Origin: Rikenellaceae bacterium
Lineage (GTDB): Bacteria; Bacteroidota; Bacteroidia; Bacteroidales; Rikenellaceae
Length of the DNA stretch: 52,060 nucleotides
Assembly: GCA_015059785.1 (NCBI GenBank)
Contig: SUZS01000015.1
Location: forward strand, 1 to 52,060
Direction: 5' to 3'
Below, in pieces: positions 7,936 through 16,795 of the stretch. Position 1 is the stretch's first letter. Each line of letters begins with the position of its first letter. The translations under genes and the position numbers were made by a program. The notes under the pieces are model-generated. The model made no database searches. It worked only from the letters and a program-made list of their open reading frames with translations, and was not told the DNA's origin.

Positions 7936-10497
7936 TTAATTATTTGTTTCACTCTCTACTGTCTCCACTACAGGTGCTACCTCTGTAGTCTCGGCTGTCT
8001 CAACAACACCCTCTACAAGCTCGGCCTCATCCTCGCTCTTTGGCACTGCCATAACAGAAGCGATGCTATCGCCCTCACGCAGGTTGATAATCTTCACACC
8101 CTGTGTAGCACGGCCAGCCACGCGAATCTGCTCAACGGCTGTGCGGATAGTAAGGCCTGAGCGGTTGATAATCATCAGGTCGTTCTGGTCGGTTACAGCC
8201 TGAATAGATATCAGCTTACCGGTCTTCTCGGTAATGTTAATGGTCTTAACACCCTTACCACCACGGTTAGTAATGCGGTACTCATCAAGGTCAGTTCGCT
8301 TACCGAATCCATTCTCTGAAAGAACGAGTACATCCTGACTTGAGTCTGGCTCAATGCAAATCATACCAATAGCCTCATTTCCATCCTCAAGGGCGATACC
8401 ACGAACACCCATACTTGTACGGCCTACAGGGCGGACAATCTCCTCATTGAAGCGGATAGCCTTACCCTCGCGAGATGCAATCATAACCTCTGCTCTTCCA
8501 CTTGTGAGCTTTGCATCAATAAGCTGGTCTCCCTCACGGATAACAATCGCATTTACACCATTTGCACGCGGACGAGAGTATGCCTCAAGCTTAGTCTTCT
8601 TGATTGTTCCCTCCTTAGTACACATAATGATAAAGTTGTTCTCCACATAGTCTGTATCGTTCAGACGCTTGCAGTTAATATATGCGCGAACCTTATCATC
8701 TGGCTCAATCTGGATGACATTTTGTATAGCCCTTCCCTTAGAAGAACGAGTTCCCTCTGGAATTTCGTATACCTTGAGCCAATAACAACGACCCTTCTCT
8801 GTGAAGAACATCATTGTATTGTGCATAGATGCCACATAGATGTGCTCAATAAAGTCCTCATCGCGCGTTGCACTACCCTTTGCTCCTACGCCACCACGAT
8901 TCTGTGTGCGGTACTCTGAGAGCGATGTACGCTTGATATATCCGAGGTGAGAGATAGTGATAACCATATCCTCGTCAGCGTAGAAGTCCTCTGGATTGAA
9001 CTCCTCCGATGAGTAGACAATCTCTGAGCGGCGCTCATCGGCATAGTTCTCACGAATCTCAATAAGCTCATCCTTAACAATCTGAAGCTGACGCTCTGTG
9101 CTTGCAAGGATTGCTGTATACTCTGCAATATTAGCCTCAAGAGTATCGCGCTCAGCAGTAAGCTTACCGTGCTCAAGACCTGTAAGAGCACCCAGACGCA
9201 TAGCCACGATAGCGGCAGCCTGAAGCTCTGAAAGGTTGAACTTGTCCATCAGTGCCTTACGAGCATCCTCTGGAGTGCGCTCTGCGCGAATTGTGTGGAC
9301 AACCTCGTCAATATTATCCTGTGCAATGAGCAGACCCAGTACGATGTGGAGTCTATCTTGCGCAACCTTCAGGTCGTGCTGTGTACGGCGTACAACAACC
9401 TCGTGACGGTGGTCCACGAAGTGAGAGATAAGCTGCTTGAGGTTAAGAAGCTCTGGACGACCATTTACAAGGGCAATATTGTTCACCGCAAATGATGACT
9501 GCAGAGCGGTGTGCTTAAAGAGCATATTGACAACAACATTTGCCACCGCATCCTGCTTAAGCAGAACAACAAGGCGAACGCCGTCGCGGTCAGATGACTC
9601 ATCGTTTACATCGGCAATGCCGTCAATCTTACCATCCTTAATCAACTTTGCAATGCTGTCACACAGCTCGTCCTTACGCACCATATAAGGCATCTCGGTA
9701 AAGACAATCTGCTGGCGATTCTTTACAGTCTCAATCTCGTACTTTGCACGGATAACAACCCTTCCACGACCAGTAAGCAGAGCCTCCTTGATACCTGCGT
9801 AACCGTAGAGGATACCGCCTGTAGGGAAGTCTGGACCCTTCACAAAGTGAAGAAGCTCCTCGCACTGACACTCTGGGTTGTCAATATATGCGCAACAAGC
9901 ATCTACCACCTCGCCAAGGTTGTGCGGAGCCATATTTGTAGCCATACCTACCGCAATACCGCTTGCGCCATTTACGAGCAGAAGCGGAATCTTTGTAGGC
10001 AGAACTGTTGGCTCAAGCTCCTCTCCGTCAAAGTTTGGAGTCCAGTCAATAGTCTGCTTGTCAATATCAGCCATAACCTCGGCAGAAATCTTCTGCAATC
10101 GCGCCTCTGTATAACGCATAGCCGCTGGAGAGTCGCCATCCATAGAGCCGAAGTTACCCTGACCATCTACAAGAGGGTAGCGCATAGCCCAATCCTGTGC
10201 CATACGACACATAGCATCATAGACTGAAGAGTCGCCGTGTGGGTGGAACTTACCCAACACATCACCCACGATACGGGCAGACTTACGAGTCTCCTTGTCA
10301 TGATACAGATGCAGGTGCTCGCTCATATCAAAAAGAATACGGCGGTGCACCGGCTTAAGTCCGTCGCGCACATCTGGCAGCGCACGAGAGACGATTACCG
10401 ACATCGAATAGTTGATGTAGGCGGTCTTCATCTGCTCCTCGATATTCACTTTATCGATTCGGCCGACAAGACCTTTGTTCATTTCTTCCAATTCCAT
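7936..10497 (-). CDS. gyrA: DNA gyrase subunit A
   Basis: 853 residues, full length. This is the breakage-reunion subunit of gyrase, which introduces negative supercoils. The catalytic Tyr is residue 129 (AAMRYTEAR). The quinolone-determining stretch [10 protein letters not shown] (85-94) keeps Ser90 and Asp94, the susceptible-type residues at the E. coli 83 and 87 positions. The C-terminal pinwheel carries a GyrA-box-like [10 protein letters not shown]. The last 35 residues are acidic, as in several Bacteroidetes enzymes. The gene heads a unit with the TPR gene; gyrB is not in the window. Confidence 0.97.
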   Translation of the reverse strand: MELEEMNKGLVGRIDKVNIEEQMKTAYINYSMSVIVSRALPDVRDGLKPVHRRILFDMSEHLHLYHDKETRKSARIVGDVLGKFHPHGDSSVYDAMCRMAQDWAMRYPLVDGQGNFGSMDGDSPAAMRYTEARLQKISAEVMADIDKQTIDWTPNFDGEELEPTVLPTKIPLLLVNGASGIAVGMATNMAPHNLGEVVDACCAYIDNPECQCEELLHFVKGPDFPTGGILYGYAGIKEALLTGRGRVVIRAKYEIETVKNRQQIVFTEMPYMVRKDELCDSIAKLIKDGKIDGIADVNDESSDRDGVRLVVLLKQDAVANVVVNMLFKHTALQSSFAVNNIALVNGRPELLNLKQLISHFVDHRHEVVVRRTQHDLKVAQDRLHIVLGLLIAQDNIDEVVHTIRAERTPEDARKALMDKFNLSELQAAAIVAMRLGALTGLEHGKLTAERDTLEANIAEYTAILASTERQLQIVKDELIEIRENYADERRSEIVYSSEEFNPEDFYADEDMVITISHLGYIKRTSLSEYRTQNRGGVGAKGSATRDEDFIEHIYVASMHNTMMFFTEKGRCYWLKVYEIPEGTRSSKGRAIQNVIQIEPDDKVRAYINCKRLNDTDYVENNFIIMCTKEGTIKKTKLEAYSRPRANGVNAIVIREGDQLIDAKLTSGRAEVMIASREGKAIRFNEEIVRPVGRTSMGVRGIALEDGNEAIGMICIEPDSSQDVLVLSENGFGKRTDLDEYRITNRGGKGVKTINITEKTGKLISIQAVTDQNDLMIINRSGLTIRTAVEQIRVAGRATQGVKIINLREGDSIASVMAVPKSEDEAELVEGVVETAETTEVAPVVETVESETNN

Positions 10498-10535
10498 AAT
10501 ATAAGTTTAAGTTCTAATATCCTTAATAACACGCG

Positions 10536-10543
10536 CAAAAATA
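10536..10543 (-). promoter_or_regulatory. -7 box of gyrA
   Basis: TATTTTTG on the minus strand about 40 bases before the gyrA ATG fits TAnnTTTG; the -33 element is weak. Confidence 0.5.
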
Positions 10544-10657
10544 GCGAAAATTTTTGATTTGAGCAACTTTAATCAAATCTTTTCGCAGCTAACAAGAGTC
10601 AAACGGAAGAATTTTGCGATTATTGCCCATTTTTAGGCGTTTTTAGGGACTTTAGCT

Positions 10658-12577
10658 CTACTTACGACCCTCTGTCGGAGGTAGCACAAAGATATCTGGC
10701 TCGCGAAGCACAACCACTCCCCTATCAAGCATTCTATACAGCACATCGCTAATAGTCTGCGGCTTTGCAGCAACACGACGAGCAATCTCACGCAGTGGCA
10801 TCTCACCCTCTTTAAGGCACTCAATAATACGCTCCTCAACAGCCTCTGCGCTATCTTCTCTCTTAGCATTACGCCTCTTGGCAAGGCAGACATCACAGCA
10901 TCCACAAGGTTCAGTTTCCGTATCTCCAAAATAGCGTGACAGAATTATACTACGGCACTGTGTCTGGTTCTCTGCATAGTCAATCATAGCCTCAAAGCGG
11001 CTAACCATCTGCTCCTTGCGACGACCGTAGCTGCTTGGCGAGATATAGAGTGAGGCAAGAGGTAGTCGCTCCTCGTTCATATAGATCATCGGCGAGCTAT
11101 TTGCTGGCACATAGCGAATAATTTGGCTACGCCACAGCTCACGAAGCACCTGATGAACCTGCTCTCGAGACATATTCGCAGCGGCAGCAATAACCTCTTC
11201 ATCAATGGCTCTAAACTCTGAAAATAGACCGTTATACATACGCAACATTGTGCGCACAACTCTCTCTACTGTATTTGTCATTTCGTACCTATATAGGTCA
11301 TCTCGGCTAACCTTGAAAATCACACGCGCAGGGTTATCAGCAACCTCAACATAGGACATATACTCGTTTCGCTCAAGCAAATCAAGTGCGCTTATAACCG
11401 TTTGAGAAAAGAGTCTCTCGCGGTGGCAAAAGTCTTGAATATTAAAGACATACGAACGACCCGCACCATCACCAATAGCAATCATCAGATAGGCGCAAAT
11501 CTTCTCATAGATACTCTTGATTTGCTCTATCGGTGGGAAGTTCCCCTCAAGTCGTCGGCTGAGGATTTTATAGTCATTTGGAGCCACCATAAGCATTGCG
11601 TAACTACGCTTGCCGTCACGACCCGCACGGCCCGCCTCCTGATAGTAACTCTCCATAGAGTCGCTCATTGTATAGTGGACCACAAATCGCACATCTGCCT
11701 TGTCAATACCCATACCAAAGGCGTTTGTGGCCACCATAACTCTAACCTTGCCACTCACCCACTCATCTTGGCGAATAGAGCGCTCTTCATTAGGCAAGCC
11801 GCCGTGATAGAACGACGCGCTAACGCCTTGCTCCTTAAGGAATTGGCACAGCACTTCTGCAGTCTCTCGCTTACGAACATAGACAATACCACTACCCGCT
11901 ACACCAGATAGCACGCGCAGCAGCTGCTCCTCCTTATCCTCAACTTTTCGCACGACATATGCTAAATTAGGGCGAGCAAATGAGCTACGGATAATACTCT
12001 TCTCTGCAAAGCCAAGATTGGCCATTATATCATCTACCACCTGCTCTGTAGCAGAGGCTGTAAGGGCAAGCACAGGCGCATCTGGTTGCAACTCGCGCAG
12101 GGTCTTAATATGTAGGTAAGATGGGCGGAAATCATAACCCCACTGCGAGATACAGTGAGCCTCATCAACCGCGATTAGAGAGATATTCATTCGCCTTGCG
12201 CGGAGTCGGAAGATATCGGAGTTCAGGCGTTCTGGGGCAATATAGAGGAACTTCACATCGCCATAGACGCAGTTGTCCAAAGCTATATCAATCTTACGAT
12301 GAGATAGTCCCGAGTGTATTGCTACCGCAGAGATACCCTGCCGTTGTAGTTTATCTACCTGATCCTTCATCAGCGCAATAAGCGGTGTTATAACAACACA
12401 CAATCCATCGGACACCAGTGCAGGCAACTGATATGTGAGCGACTTACCGCCACCCGTAGGCATCAGAGCAAGGGTATCACGCCCCGAAAGCACAGACGAA
12501 ATAATCTCGTACTGCGACTCTCGGAAGCCCTCATAGCCCCAATATTGCTTTAGTATGGCAAGTAATCTATCTCTCAT
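10658..12577 (-). CDS. recQ: ATP-dependent DNA helicase RecQ
   Basis: 639 residues. A superfamily 2 3'-5' helicase for recombination and fork repair. Walker A is at about residues 39-47 (MPTGGGKS), the DEAH box is in VDEAHCISQWG near residue 137, and QEAGRAGRDGK is motif VI. A four-Cys zinc site follows (CRSI...PCGCCDVC). No HRDC domain is evident; the C-terminus (about 575-635) instead looks like a short winged helix (LREIARRVAAKPQTISDVL), as in compact Bacteroidetes RecQ proteins. The gene is divergent from the acetyltransferase gene. Confidence 0.95.
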   Translation of the reverse strand: MRDRLLAILKQYWGYEGFRESQYEIISSVLSGRDTLALMPTGGGKSLTYQLPALVSDGLCVVITPLIALMKDQVDKLQRQGISAVAIHSGLSHRKIDIALDNCVYGDVKFLYIAPERLNSDIFRLRARRMNISLIAVDEAHCISQWGYDFRPSYLHIKTLRELQPDAPVLALTASATEQVVDDIMANLGFAEKSIIRSSFARPNLAYVVRKVEDKEEQLLRVLSGVAGSGIVYVRKRETAEVLCQFLKEQGVSASFYHGGLPNEERSIRQDEWVSGKVRVMVATNAFGMGIDKADVRFVVHYTMSDSMESYYQEAGRAGRDGKRSYAMLMVAPNDYKILSRRLEGNFPPIEQIKSIYEKICAYLMIAIGDGAGRSYVFNIQDFCHRERLFSQTVISALDLLERNEYMSYVEVADNPARVIFKVSRDDLYRYEMTNTVERVVRTMLRMYNGLFSEFRAIDEEVIAAAANMSREQVHQVLRELWRSQIIRYVPANSSPMIYMNEERLPLASLYISPSSYGRRKEQMVSRFEAMIDYAENQTQCRSIILSRYFGDTETEPCGCCDVCLAKRRNAKREDSAEAVEERIIECLKEGEMPLREIARRVAAKPQTISDVLYRMLDRGVVVLREPDIFVLPPTEGRK

Positions 12578-12632
12578 CAGTCGCGAAATTACACTTTTTT
12601 TCTCGGACAGACTATTTTTTCAACAAAAATAG

Positions 12633-12640
12633 TAACTTTG
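12633..12640 (+). promoter_or_regulatory. -7 box of the acetyltransferase gene
   Basis: TAACTTTG, 20 bases before the ATG at 12660, matches TAnnTTTG. Confidence 0.6.
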
Positions 12641-12659
12641 TGGTTGAAAAAAGAGAACT

Positions 12660-13214
12660 ATGAAGAGTGAATTTGAAAAAATGATGGACGGCGAGCTCTA
12701 CAACTTCCACGATACGGAGGTAAATGCCGCCTTTGCGCGTAGTAAAGAGATACTCGTCCGACTCAACAATATGACTCGCCGCGACCCCGACTTTCCAAAA
12801 GTGTTGCGCGAGCTTATTCCAGATATGCCAGAGAGCTCGACTATCTCTGTGCCATTCTACTGCGATGTAGGCTTCCGCATAAAGGTTGGCGAACACTCCT
12901 TTATTAATAAGAACTGCACCTTCCTTGATTCGGGCGGCATTACCATTGGCAACTACACAAAAATTGGCCCTAACTGCGGATTCTACACCCCGCAGCACCC
13001 AACAAACTATCTTGAGCGTCGCAAGCCTATTGAGACCGGTATGCCGATAAAGATTGGCGACGACTGCTGGATTGGCGGAAGTGTAACTATCTGCCCAGGT
13101 GTTACAATCGGCAACCGCTGCATTATCGCTGCAGGAAGCGTTGTCATAAGAGACATTCCAGACGACTCTCTTGCAGCCGGAAACCCCGCTGTAGTTAAGA
13201 AAAAACTTTTATAA
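12660..13214 (+). CDS. Sugar O-acetyltransferase (LacA/Maa/NodL type)
   Basis: 184 residues, the normal family length. An N-terminal helical cap (MKSEFEKMMDGELYNFHD) is followed by a left-handed beta helix with hexapeptide repeats (ITIGNYTKIG, VTIGNRCIIAAGS). The catalytic His is residue 113 in TPQHPT, at the place of LacA His115. The family moves acetyl groups from acetyl-CoA to a sugar hydroxyl; the acceptor is unknown. ruvA follows six bases downstream, so the two are probably co-transcribed. Confidence 0.9.
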   Translation: MKSEFEKMMDGELYNFHDTEVNAAFARSKEILVRLNNMTRRDPDFPKVLRELIPDMPESSTISVPFYCDVGFRIKVGEHSFINKNCTFLDSGGITIGNYTKIGPNCGFYTPQHPTNYLERRKPIETGMPIKIGDDCWIGGSVTICPGVTIGNRCIIAAGSVVIRDIPDDSLAAGNPAVVKKKLL

Positions 13215-13220
13215 AAGACT

Positions 13221-13811
13221 ATGTACGAGTATATTACAGGAAAACTTACGGAGGTAGCACCCGCATATGCTGTTGTAGAGGCAGCGGGCATTGGCTACTT
13301 TATAAACATATCTCTACAGACATACTCCGAGATTGAGAATAGCGAGAATGTAACCCTCTATCTGCACTACATCGTGCGTGAGGATGCACAGATTCTCTAC
13401 GGCTTTGCAACGAAGGCCGAGCGAGAGCTATTCCGCCTGCTTATTGGAGTTTCGGGCGTAGGAGGTAATACGGCGCGTATGATACAGTCTACATACTCAC
13501 CCTCTGAGCTGCGCAATATTATCGGCACAGGAAATGCTGTGTTACTCAAAAATGTCAAGGGTTTAGGTCTCAAGACTGCACAGAAGATTATTGTTGAGCT
13601 GAGTGGCAAGATGGTGGACCTTAAGGCTGACGAGAAGGTTGCAGGTCGCGACACAGTAGTAAACAGCGAGAGCTACGACGAGGCACTCTCGGCACTCATT
13701 ATGCTCGGCTTCCAGAAGGGTGCATCAGAAAAAGTCCTCAAGAAAATCTTCAAAGAGAGCCCCGAACTGCGCGTAGAGGAGGTAATTCGCATCGCTTTGA
13801 AGCAATTATAA
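13221..13811 (+). CDS. ruvA: Holliday junction branch migration protein RuvA
   Basis: 196 residues, full length. RuvA tetramers bind four-way junctions and recruit the RuvB motor. It shows an N-terminal OB fold (MYEYITGKLTEVAPAYAVVE), tandem helix-hairpin-helix motifs (GVSGVGGNTA and VKGLGLKTAQKI), and a C-terminal RuvB-binding three-helix domain (about 150-196). ruvB and ruvC are not in the window. Confidence 0.96.
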   Translation: MYEYITGKLTEVAPAYAVVEAAGIGYFINISLQTYSEIENSENVTLYLHYIVREDAQILYGFATKAERELFRLLIGVSGVGGNTARMIQSTYSPSELRNIIGTGNAVLLKNVKGLGLKTAQKIIVELSGKMVDLKADEKVAGRDTVVNSESYDEALSALIMLGFQKGASEKVLKKIFKESPELRVEEVIRIALKQL

Positions 13812-13834
13812 TTGGAAGTTAGCGTAATAATTTA

Positions 13835-13842
13835 TATCTTTG
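13835..13842 (+). promoter_or_regulatory. -7 box of the FKBP-like lipoprotein gene
   Basis: TATCTTTG, 15 bases before ATG 13857, matches TAnnTTTG and excludes the in-frame TTG at 13812 as a start. Confidence 0.6.
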
Positions 13843-13856
13843 CGCGTTATATGGCT

Positions 13857-14462
13857 ATGAAACGATTGATTTATACGGTAATGGCTCTCTGCGCTGCCCT
13901 TCTTTGCAGCTGCTCGGACGATGAAGATATGCTCACAAAGCAGAAGGATAGCATTGTGAAGTATCTCACATCTTCGCGTCGCCTTATTGACGAGCAGGAG
14001 GTTAGCACATCTTTGCAGGAGAACCCTCCATTCTACACCGCATTTAACAACTCCTCTTACCGCCACATAACAAACTACTACGAGGCTGGTCGCGAAGAGT
14101 GGATGGAGGTTGAACCAAATAGCATTATTGACATTCAGTTCAACGCCTATATCTTCTCTGGCTCTGAGCCGAATTTAGCAAGTACATATTGGTCAAACAT
14201 CCCCGCTACAATATCGGCTATTGAGGCGAGCAACAAACATCAGTACGACAAACTGATTTGGTCTACAGACCCGCTGACGGTGCGTCTTGGCAGAGGCGAA
14301 GTGATTGAGGGTCTTGAGGTTGCGCTTATAGGTTGTCGCGATCAGGACTCTGTGCAGGTATATATGACATCACAGGCTGCCTATGGCAAGCATATCATCG
14401 GCTCAGTGCCAAAGAATAGTTCTGTGGCTTGGTATATTAAGATTTTGAGTGTAACACGATAG
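13857..14462 (+). CDS. FKBP-like peptidyl-prolyl isomerase lipoprotein
   Basis: 201 residues from ATG 13857 (13851 is also possible). The signal ends in a lipobox-like LLCSC with the anchored Cys at 17 or 19. The C-terminal third has an FKBP pattern: PLTVRLGRGEVIEGLEVALIG, then AAYGKHIIGSVPKNSSVAW and a closing IKILSV strand. It probably folds proteins on the periplasmic side of a membrane, although several active-site aromatics cannot be confirmed by eye. The next lipoprotein gene follows after seven bases. Confidence 0.75.
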   Translation: MKRLIYTVMALCAALLCSCSDDEDMLTKQKDSIVKYLTSSRRLIDEQEVSTSLQENPPFYTAFNNSSYRHITNYYEAGREEWMEVEPNSIIDIQFNAYIFSGSEPNLASTYWSNIPATISAIEASNKHQYDKLIWSTDPLTVRLGRGEVIEGLEVALIGCRDQDSVQVYMTSQAAYGKHIIGSVPKNSSVAWYIKILSVTR

Positions 14463-14469
14463 ATAGTAT

Positions 14470-16053
14470 ATGAAAAATATGAAGATTATAATCACACTTT
14501 TACTCACACTTGTCGCCCTGAGCTCTTGCGTAAAAGAGCCCGCGTACTCTGGCGATGAGTTGGAGGCACGCTCACTCAGGGCGTGGATTAAGAAGAACCG
14601 CCCAGAGCTTGTTGGCAACTATCAGGAGAAGGGTGGCTACTATGTGGATGTGTTAAGTTGGGGAGATAGCGAAGCTACAGCCACTTCAGAGAACGACTTT
14701 GGCGGCAAGCCTATTATGGAGCAGGATACCTGCTGGGTCTTCTACAACTTTACAGGCTACGACCTTGATGGCAATGTATGTGCTACACGAAATGAGGTTA
14801 TTGCCCGTATGCAGGCATCGTTCTCTGACCGTACGCACTATGTTCCCTATGGCAACTACTGCGGCAAGGAGGAGTACTATGCTATTGTTGAGGGTAGCTA
14901 TCTTGCATCTCGCAACAAGATTAAGCTGAGCGAGGAGTATGTAGCCTCAAGGCCAGATATCTGCCGAGGCACAGAGCTTATGCTTCGCAAGGGCTCAAAA
15001 GTGCGCCTCTACCTCTCATCTACTATCGGATATGGTGCTGACGGCTCATCAACCGAGGGTGGATATGAGGGTCAGTACTCTCTTGACTCAAATGTTCCTA
15101 TGATTCTTGATATGGAGGTTGTTCGCGTGGTTAAAAACCCATCTGACAACGAACTTGAGATGGTTGAGGCGGTTGTTAAGCATAGCAACGAGCAGAGCGA
15201 GAAGACCGCTTGGCACCAGATAGAGAATAAAGAGGGCGAGGAGGGCGAGACTGACGGTGACAACGACACCGAGTCAAGCACCGATACAGAAGATACCGAG
15301 GGCGAGAATAAGGAGCCAAAGTACTACGAGGGTATCTACTACAGCAACACCTTTACTCCGACAGATGACTTTGCACATCTACAGCATATGCGCCCAGATG
15401 TTGAGGGGTTAGGCAATCCATATAAGGACACAAAGCGCTTTGCCGATATGGCAGAGTTTGACAAGAAGCTCTGGAAGATACTCAACGAGAAGTTCGCTGA
15501 CAAGATTGCCCAGACATCTGACGAGGATGCAAAGGAGATTGGCGATGACAACTCAGCGATGATTTGGTATGTGGGTCGCTTCCTTGACGGATTTATCTTT
15601 GACACCAACATTGACGAGGTTAAGGAGCTTGCCTTTGACGAGAAAGATGGCGGTGGCTCTGCCCTAACCTACTCTGTCTCTTCAAACAAGGACGAGTATA
15701 TCAGCGCGTGGGCATACGGCATTCCAAAGCTCCGCTATGGTCGCTGGGGTGCGATTATCACAACTTCGGGCTATGCTTACGGCTCAACTGGCGTAGCGGC
15801 ATCTACAAGCACCTCTGGTGGTAGCTACAATGCGGGATATAACGCCCTTGCAAACCTATACAACTACTACAGTATGATGGGCTCGGCATATTATAACCCC
15901 TATAGCTACTATAACTACTACAACTACTATGGTGGCTATAACAACTACTACGACTATGAGGAGACAACCTCTACCATTGAGACCGAGATTGCTCCATATA
16001 CTCCGCTCATCTTCTATGTCTTTGTAGAGCCAACAGAGACAGCCGGCGAGTAG
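14470..16053 (+). CDS. Lipoprotein with acidic linker and Tyr/Asn-rich tail
   Basis: 527 residues; lipobox ALSSC with Cys20. Residues about 30-230 contain FKBP-reminiscent pieces (ELMLRKGSKVRLYLSSTIGYG), so it may be a divergent relative of the preceding isomerase. Residues about 250-290 are an acidic linker (Glu, Asp, Thr). Around 455-505 the chain is almost only Tyr, Asn, Gly and Ser (YNPYSYYNYYNYYGG), before an ordinary beta-rich end. Such a tail could be adhesive or self-associating; that is inference. No exact family is recognised. Confidence 0.7.
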   Translation: MKNMKIIITLLLTLVALSSCVKEPAYSGDELEARSLRAWIKKNRPELVGNYQEKGGYYVDVLSWGDSEATATSENDFGGKPIMEQDTCWVFYNFTGYDLDGNVCATRNEVIARMQASFSDRTHYVPYGNYCGKEEYYAIVEGSYLASRNKIKLSEEYVASRPDICRGTELMLRKGSKVRLYLSSTIGYGADGSSTEGGYEGQYSLDSNVPMILDMEVVRVVKNPSDNELEMVEAVVKHSNEQSEKTAWHQIENKEGEEGETDGDNDTESSTDTEDTEGENKEPKYYEGIYYSNTFTPTDDFAHLQHMRPDVEGLGNPYKDTKRFADMAEFDKKLWKILNEKFADKIAQTSDEDAKEIGDDNSAMIWYVGRFLDGFIFDTNIDEVKELAFDEKDGGGSALTYSVSSNKDEYISAWAYGIPKLRYGRWGAIITTSGYAYGSTGVAASTSTSGGSYNAGYNALANLYNYYSMMGSAYYNPYSYYNYYNYYGGYNNYYDYEETTSTIETEIAPYTPLIFYVFVEPTETAGE

Positions 16054-16075
16054 CGATAACAGCACAAAAACAAAA

Positions 16076-16195
16076 GAGGCTGAATAAAAAGTGTATTTTG
16101 TCGTTACGCTCGCCCTCAAAATGCTCATTTACGCCAAGTAAACTCCGCTTTTTCGGGCTTCGCAAGCCTAAAACTACATCTTTTTATTCAACCTC
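16076..16195. repeat. 120-bp palindromic element with GAGGYTGAATAAAAAG ends
   Basis: GAGGCTGAATAAAAAG (16076-16091) is repeated inverted as CTTTTTATTCAACCTC (16180-16195), with one mismatch. An inner GGCTT/AAGCC hairpin lies at about 16156-16169. It starts 23 bases after the lipoprotein stop and contains no frame of note. Confidence 0.65.
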
Positions 16196-16199
16196 CGAA

Positions 16200-16243
16200 C
16201 AAAATGTGGGTGACTATTTTTTTAGTCTCCCACTTTATGTTTT
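16200..16243. terminator. Terminator-like hairpin
   Basis: GTGGGTGACTA (16206-16216) pairs with TAGTCTCCCAC (16223-16233) with one mismatch, over a T-rich loop and followed by TTTATGTTTTT. Confidence 0.55.
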
Positions 16244-16265
16244 TACGCCATCAAAACGACAACAT

Positions 16266-16389
16266 AAATCTGATTTTAGACGAGGATTTACCAGGCACAC
16301 AAGAAGCCGAGCGCGCAGCATACAGTAGCGTATGTGAGCAGCTTGGCTATCGCAGTGTAACGCAGTAAATACCGTATAAAATCTGATTT
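16266..16389. repeat. 124-bp palindromic element, copy A
   Basis: The ends AAATCTGATTTTAGACG and its inverted partner CGTATAAAATCTGATTT frame an inner hairpin (GCCGAGC...GCTTGGC with an inner CATAC/GTATG helix). The same ends frame copy B at 16672-16795. Confidence 0.65.
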
Positions 16390-16458
16390 CCCTATGCTCC
16401 TTACTTACTGAGTATAGAGTGTAACAATGTCACAATGTCACGCCGTCACAAGGGTGTG
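16390..16458. repeat. 69-bp inverted repeat arm, left of malQ
   Basis: The reverse complement of this stretch occurs at 19734-19802 with two differences in 69. A further 32-bp inverted match follows (16491-16522 with 19549-19580). The malQ gene lies between the arms. Confidence 0.8.
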
Positions 16459-16518
16459 TCGTGCTGTTACATCGTGTTACACTATGTTACACTGCCCATT
16501 CTGAGATGAGTTGAGAGG

Positions 16519-16557
16519 GTGACGACGACGAAAACATAGGGGTTTCGTCGTCGTCAC
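16519..16557. repeat. Hairpin with (GAC)3 stem
   Basis: GTGACGACGACGAAA (16519-16533) pairs with TTTCGTCGTCGTCAC (16543-16557). The loop carries the reverse complement of the CCCCTAT motif found in the four GACC-repeat hairpins at 19.5-20.2 kb. Confidence 0.75.
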
Positions 16558-16671
16558 TCCTTGACAGAGAGTATAGGGAGATTAAGGAAAAATCACTAAC
16601 TTCCCTAACTTCCTTAAATTCCCTAAATTCTCTGTACTGCGTAGCAAGCTAATAGCCAACGGCCAATAGTA

Positions 16672-16795
16672 TAATCTGATTTTAGACGAGGATTTACCAC
16701 GCTCGGCAAAAAATTCCACCGATGGATAGTACTAAGTACAGCCATTGGTGGGACTTTTTTGTTAGCGGCAGTAAATACCGTATAAAATCTGATTT
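16672..16795. repeat. 124-bp palindromic element, copy B, overlapping the malQ stop
   Basis: It has the same ends as copy A (TAATCTGATTTTAGACG and CGTATAAAATCTGATTT). Its central hairpin pairs CCACCGATGG with CCATTGGTGG (16742-16751) around an inner GTAC/GTAC helix, followed by TTTTTTG. The last bases form part of the malQ stop codon (16794-16796), so the element also looks like the malQ terminator. Confidence 0.65.

Larger units (their letters stand above)
16054..16793. other. 740-bp gene-free repeat zone
   Basis: It holds no supported gene. In order: a 120-bp palindromic element, a terminator hairpin, a 124-bp element, a 69-bp arm that is repeated inverted at 19734-19802, GTTACA-rich DNA, a tandem-repeat hairpin, a (T/C)CCTAAATT-rich unit body, a short TAGCCAA cluster, and a second 124-bp element that runs into the malQ stop. 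Confidence 0.7.

Noticed and set aside
8354..8650. 98-codon plus-strand frame in gyrA
   Set aside because: A shadow of the GyrA C-terminal domain without supporting signals.
10391..10497. Possible quinolone-resistance change in gyrA
   Set aside because: The key positions Ser90 and Asp94 are the susceptible-type residues, so there is no evidence for resistance here.
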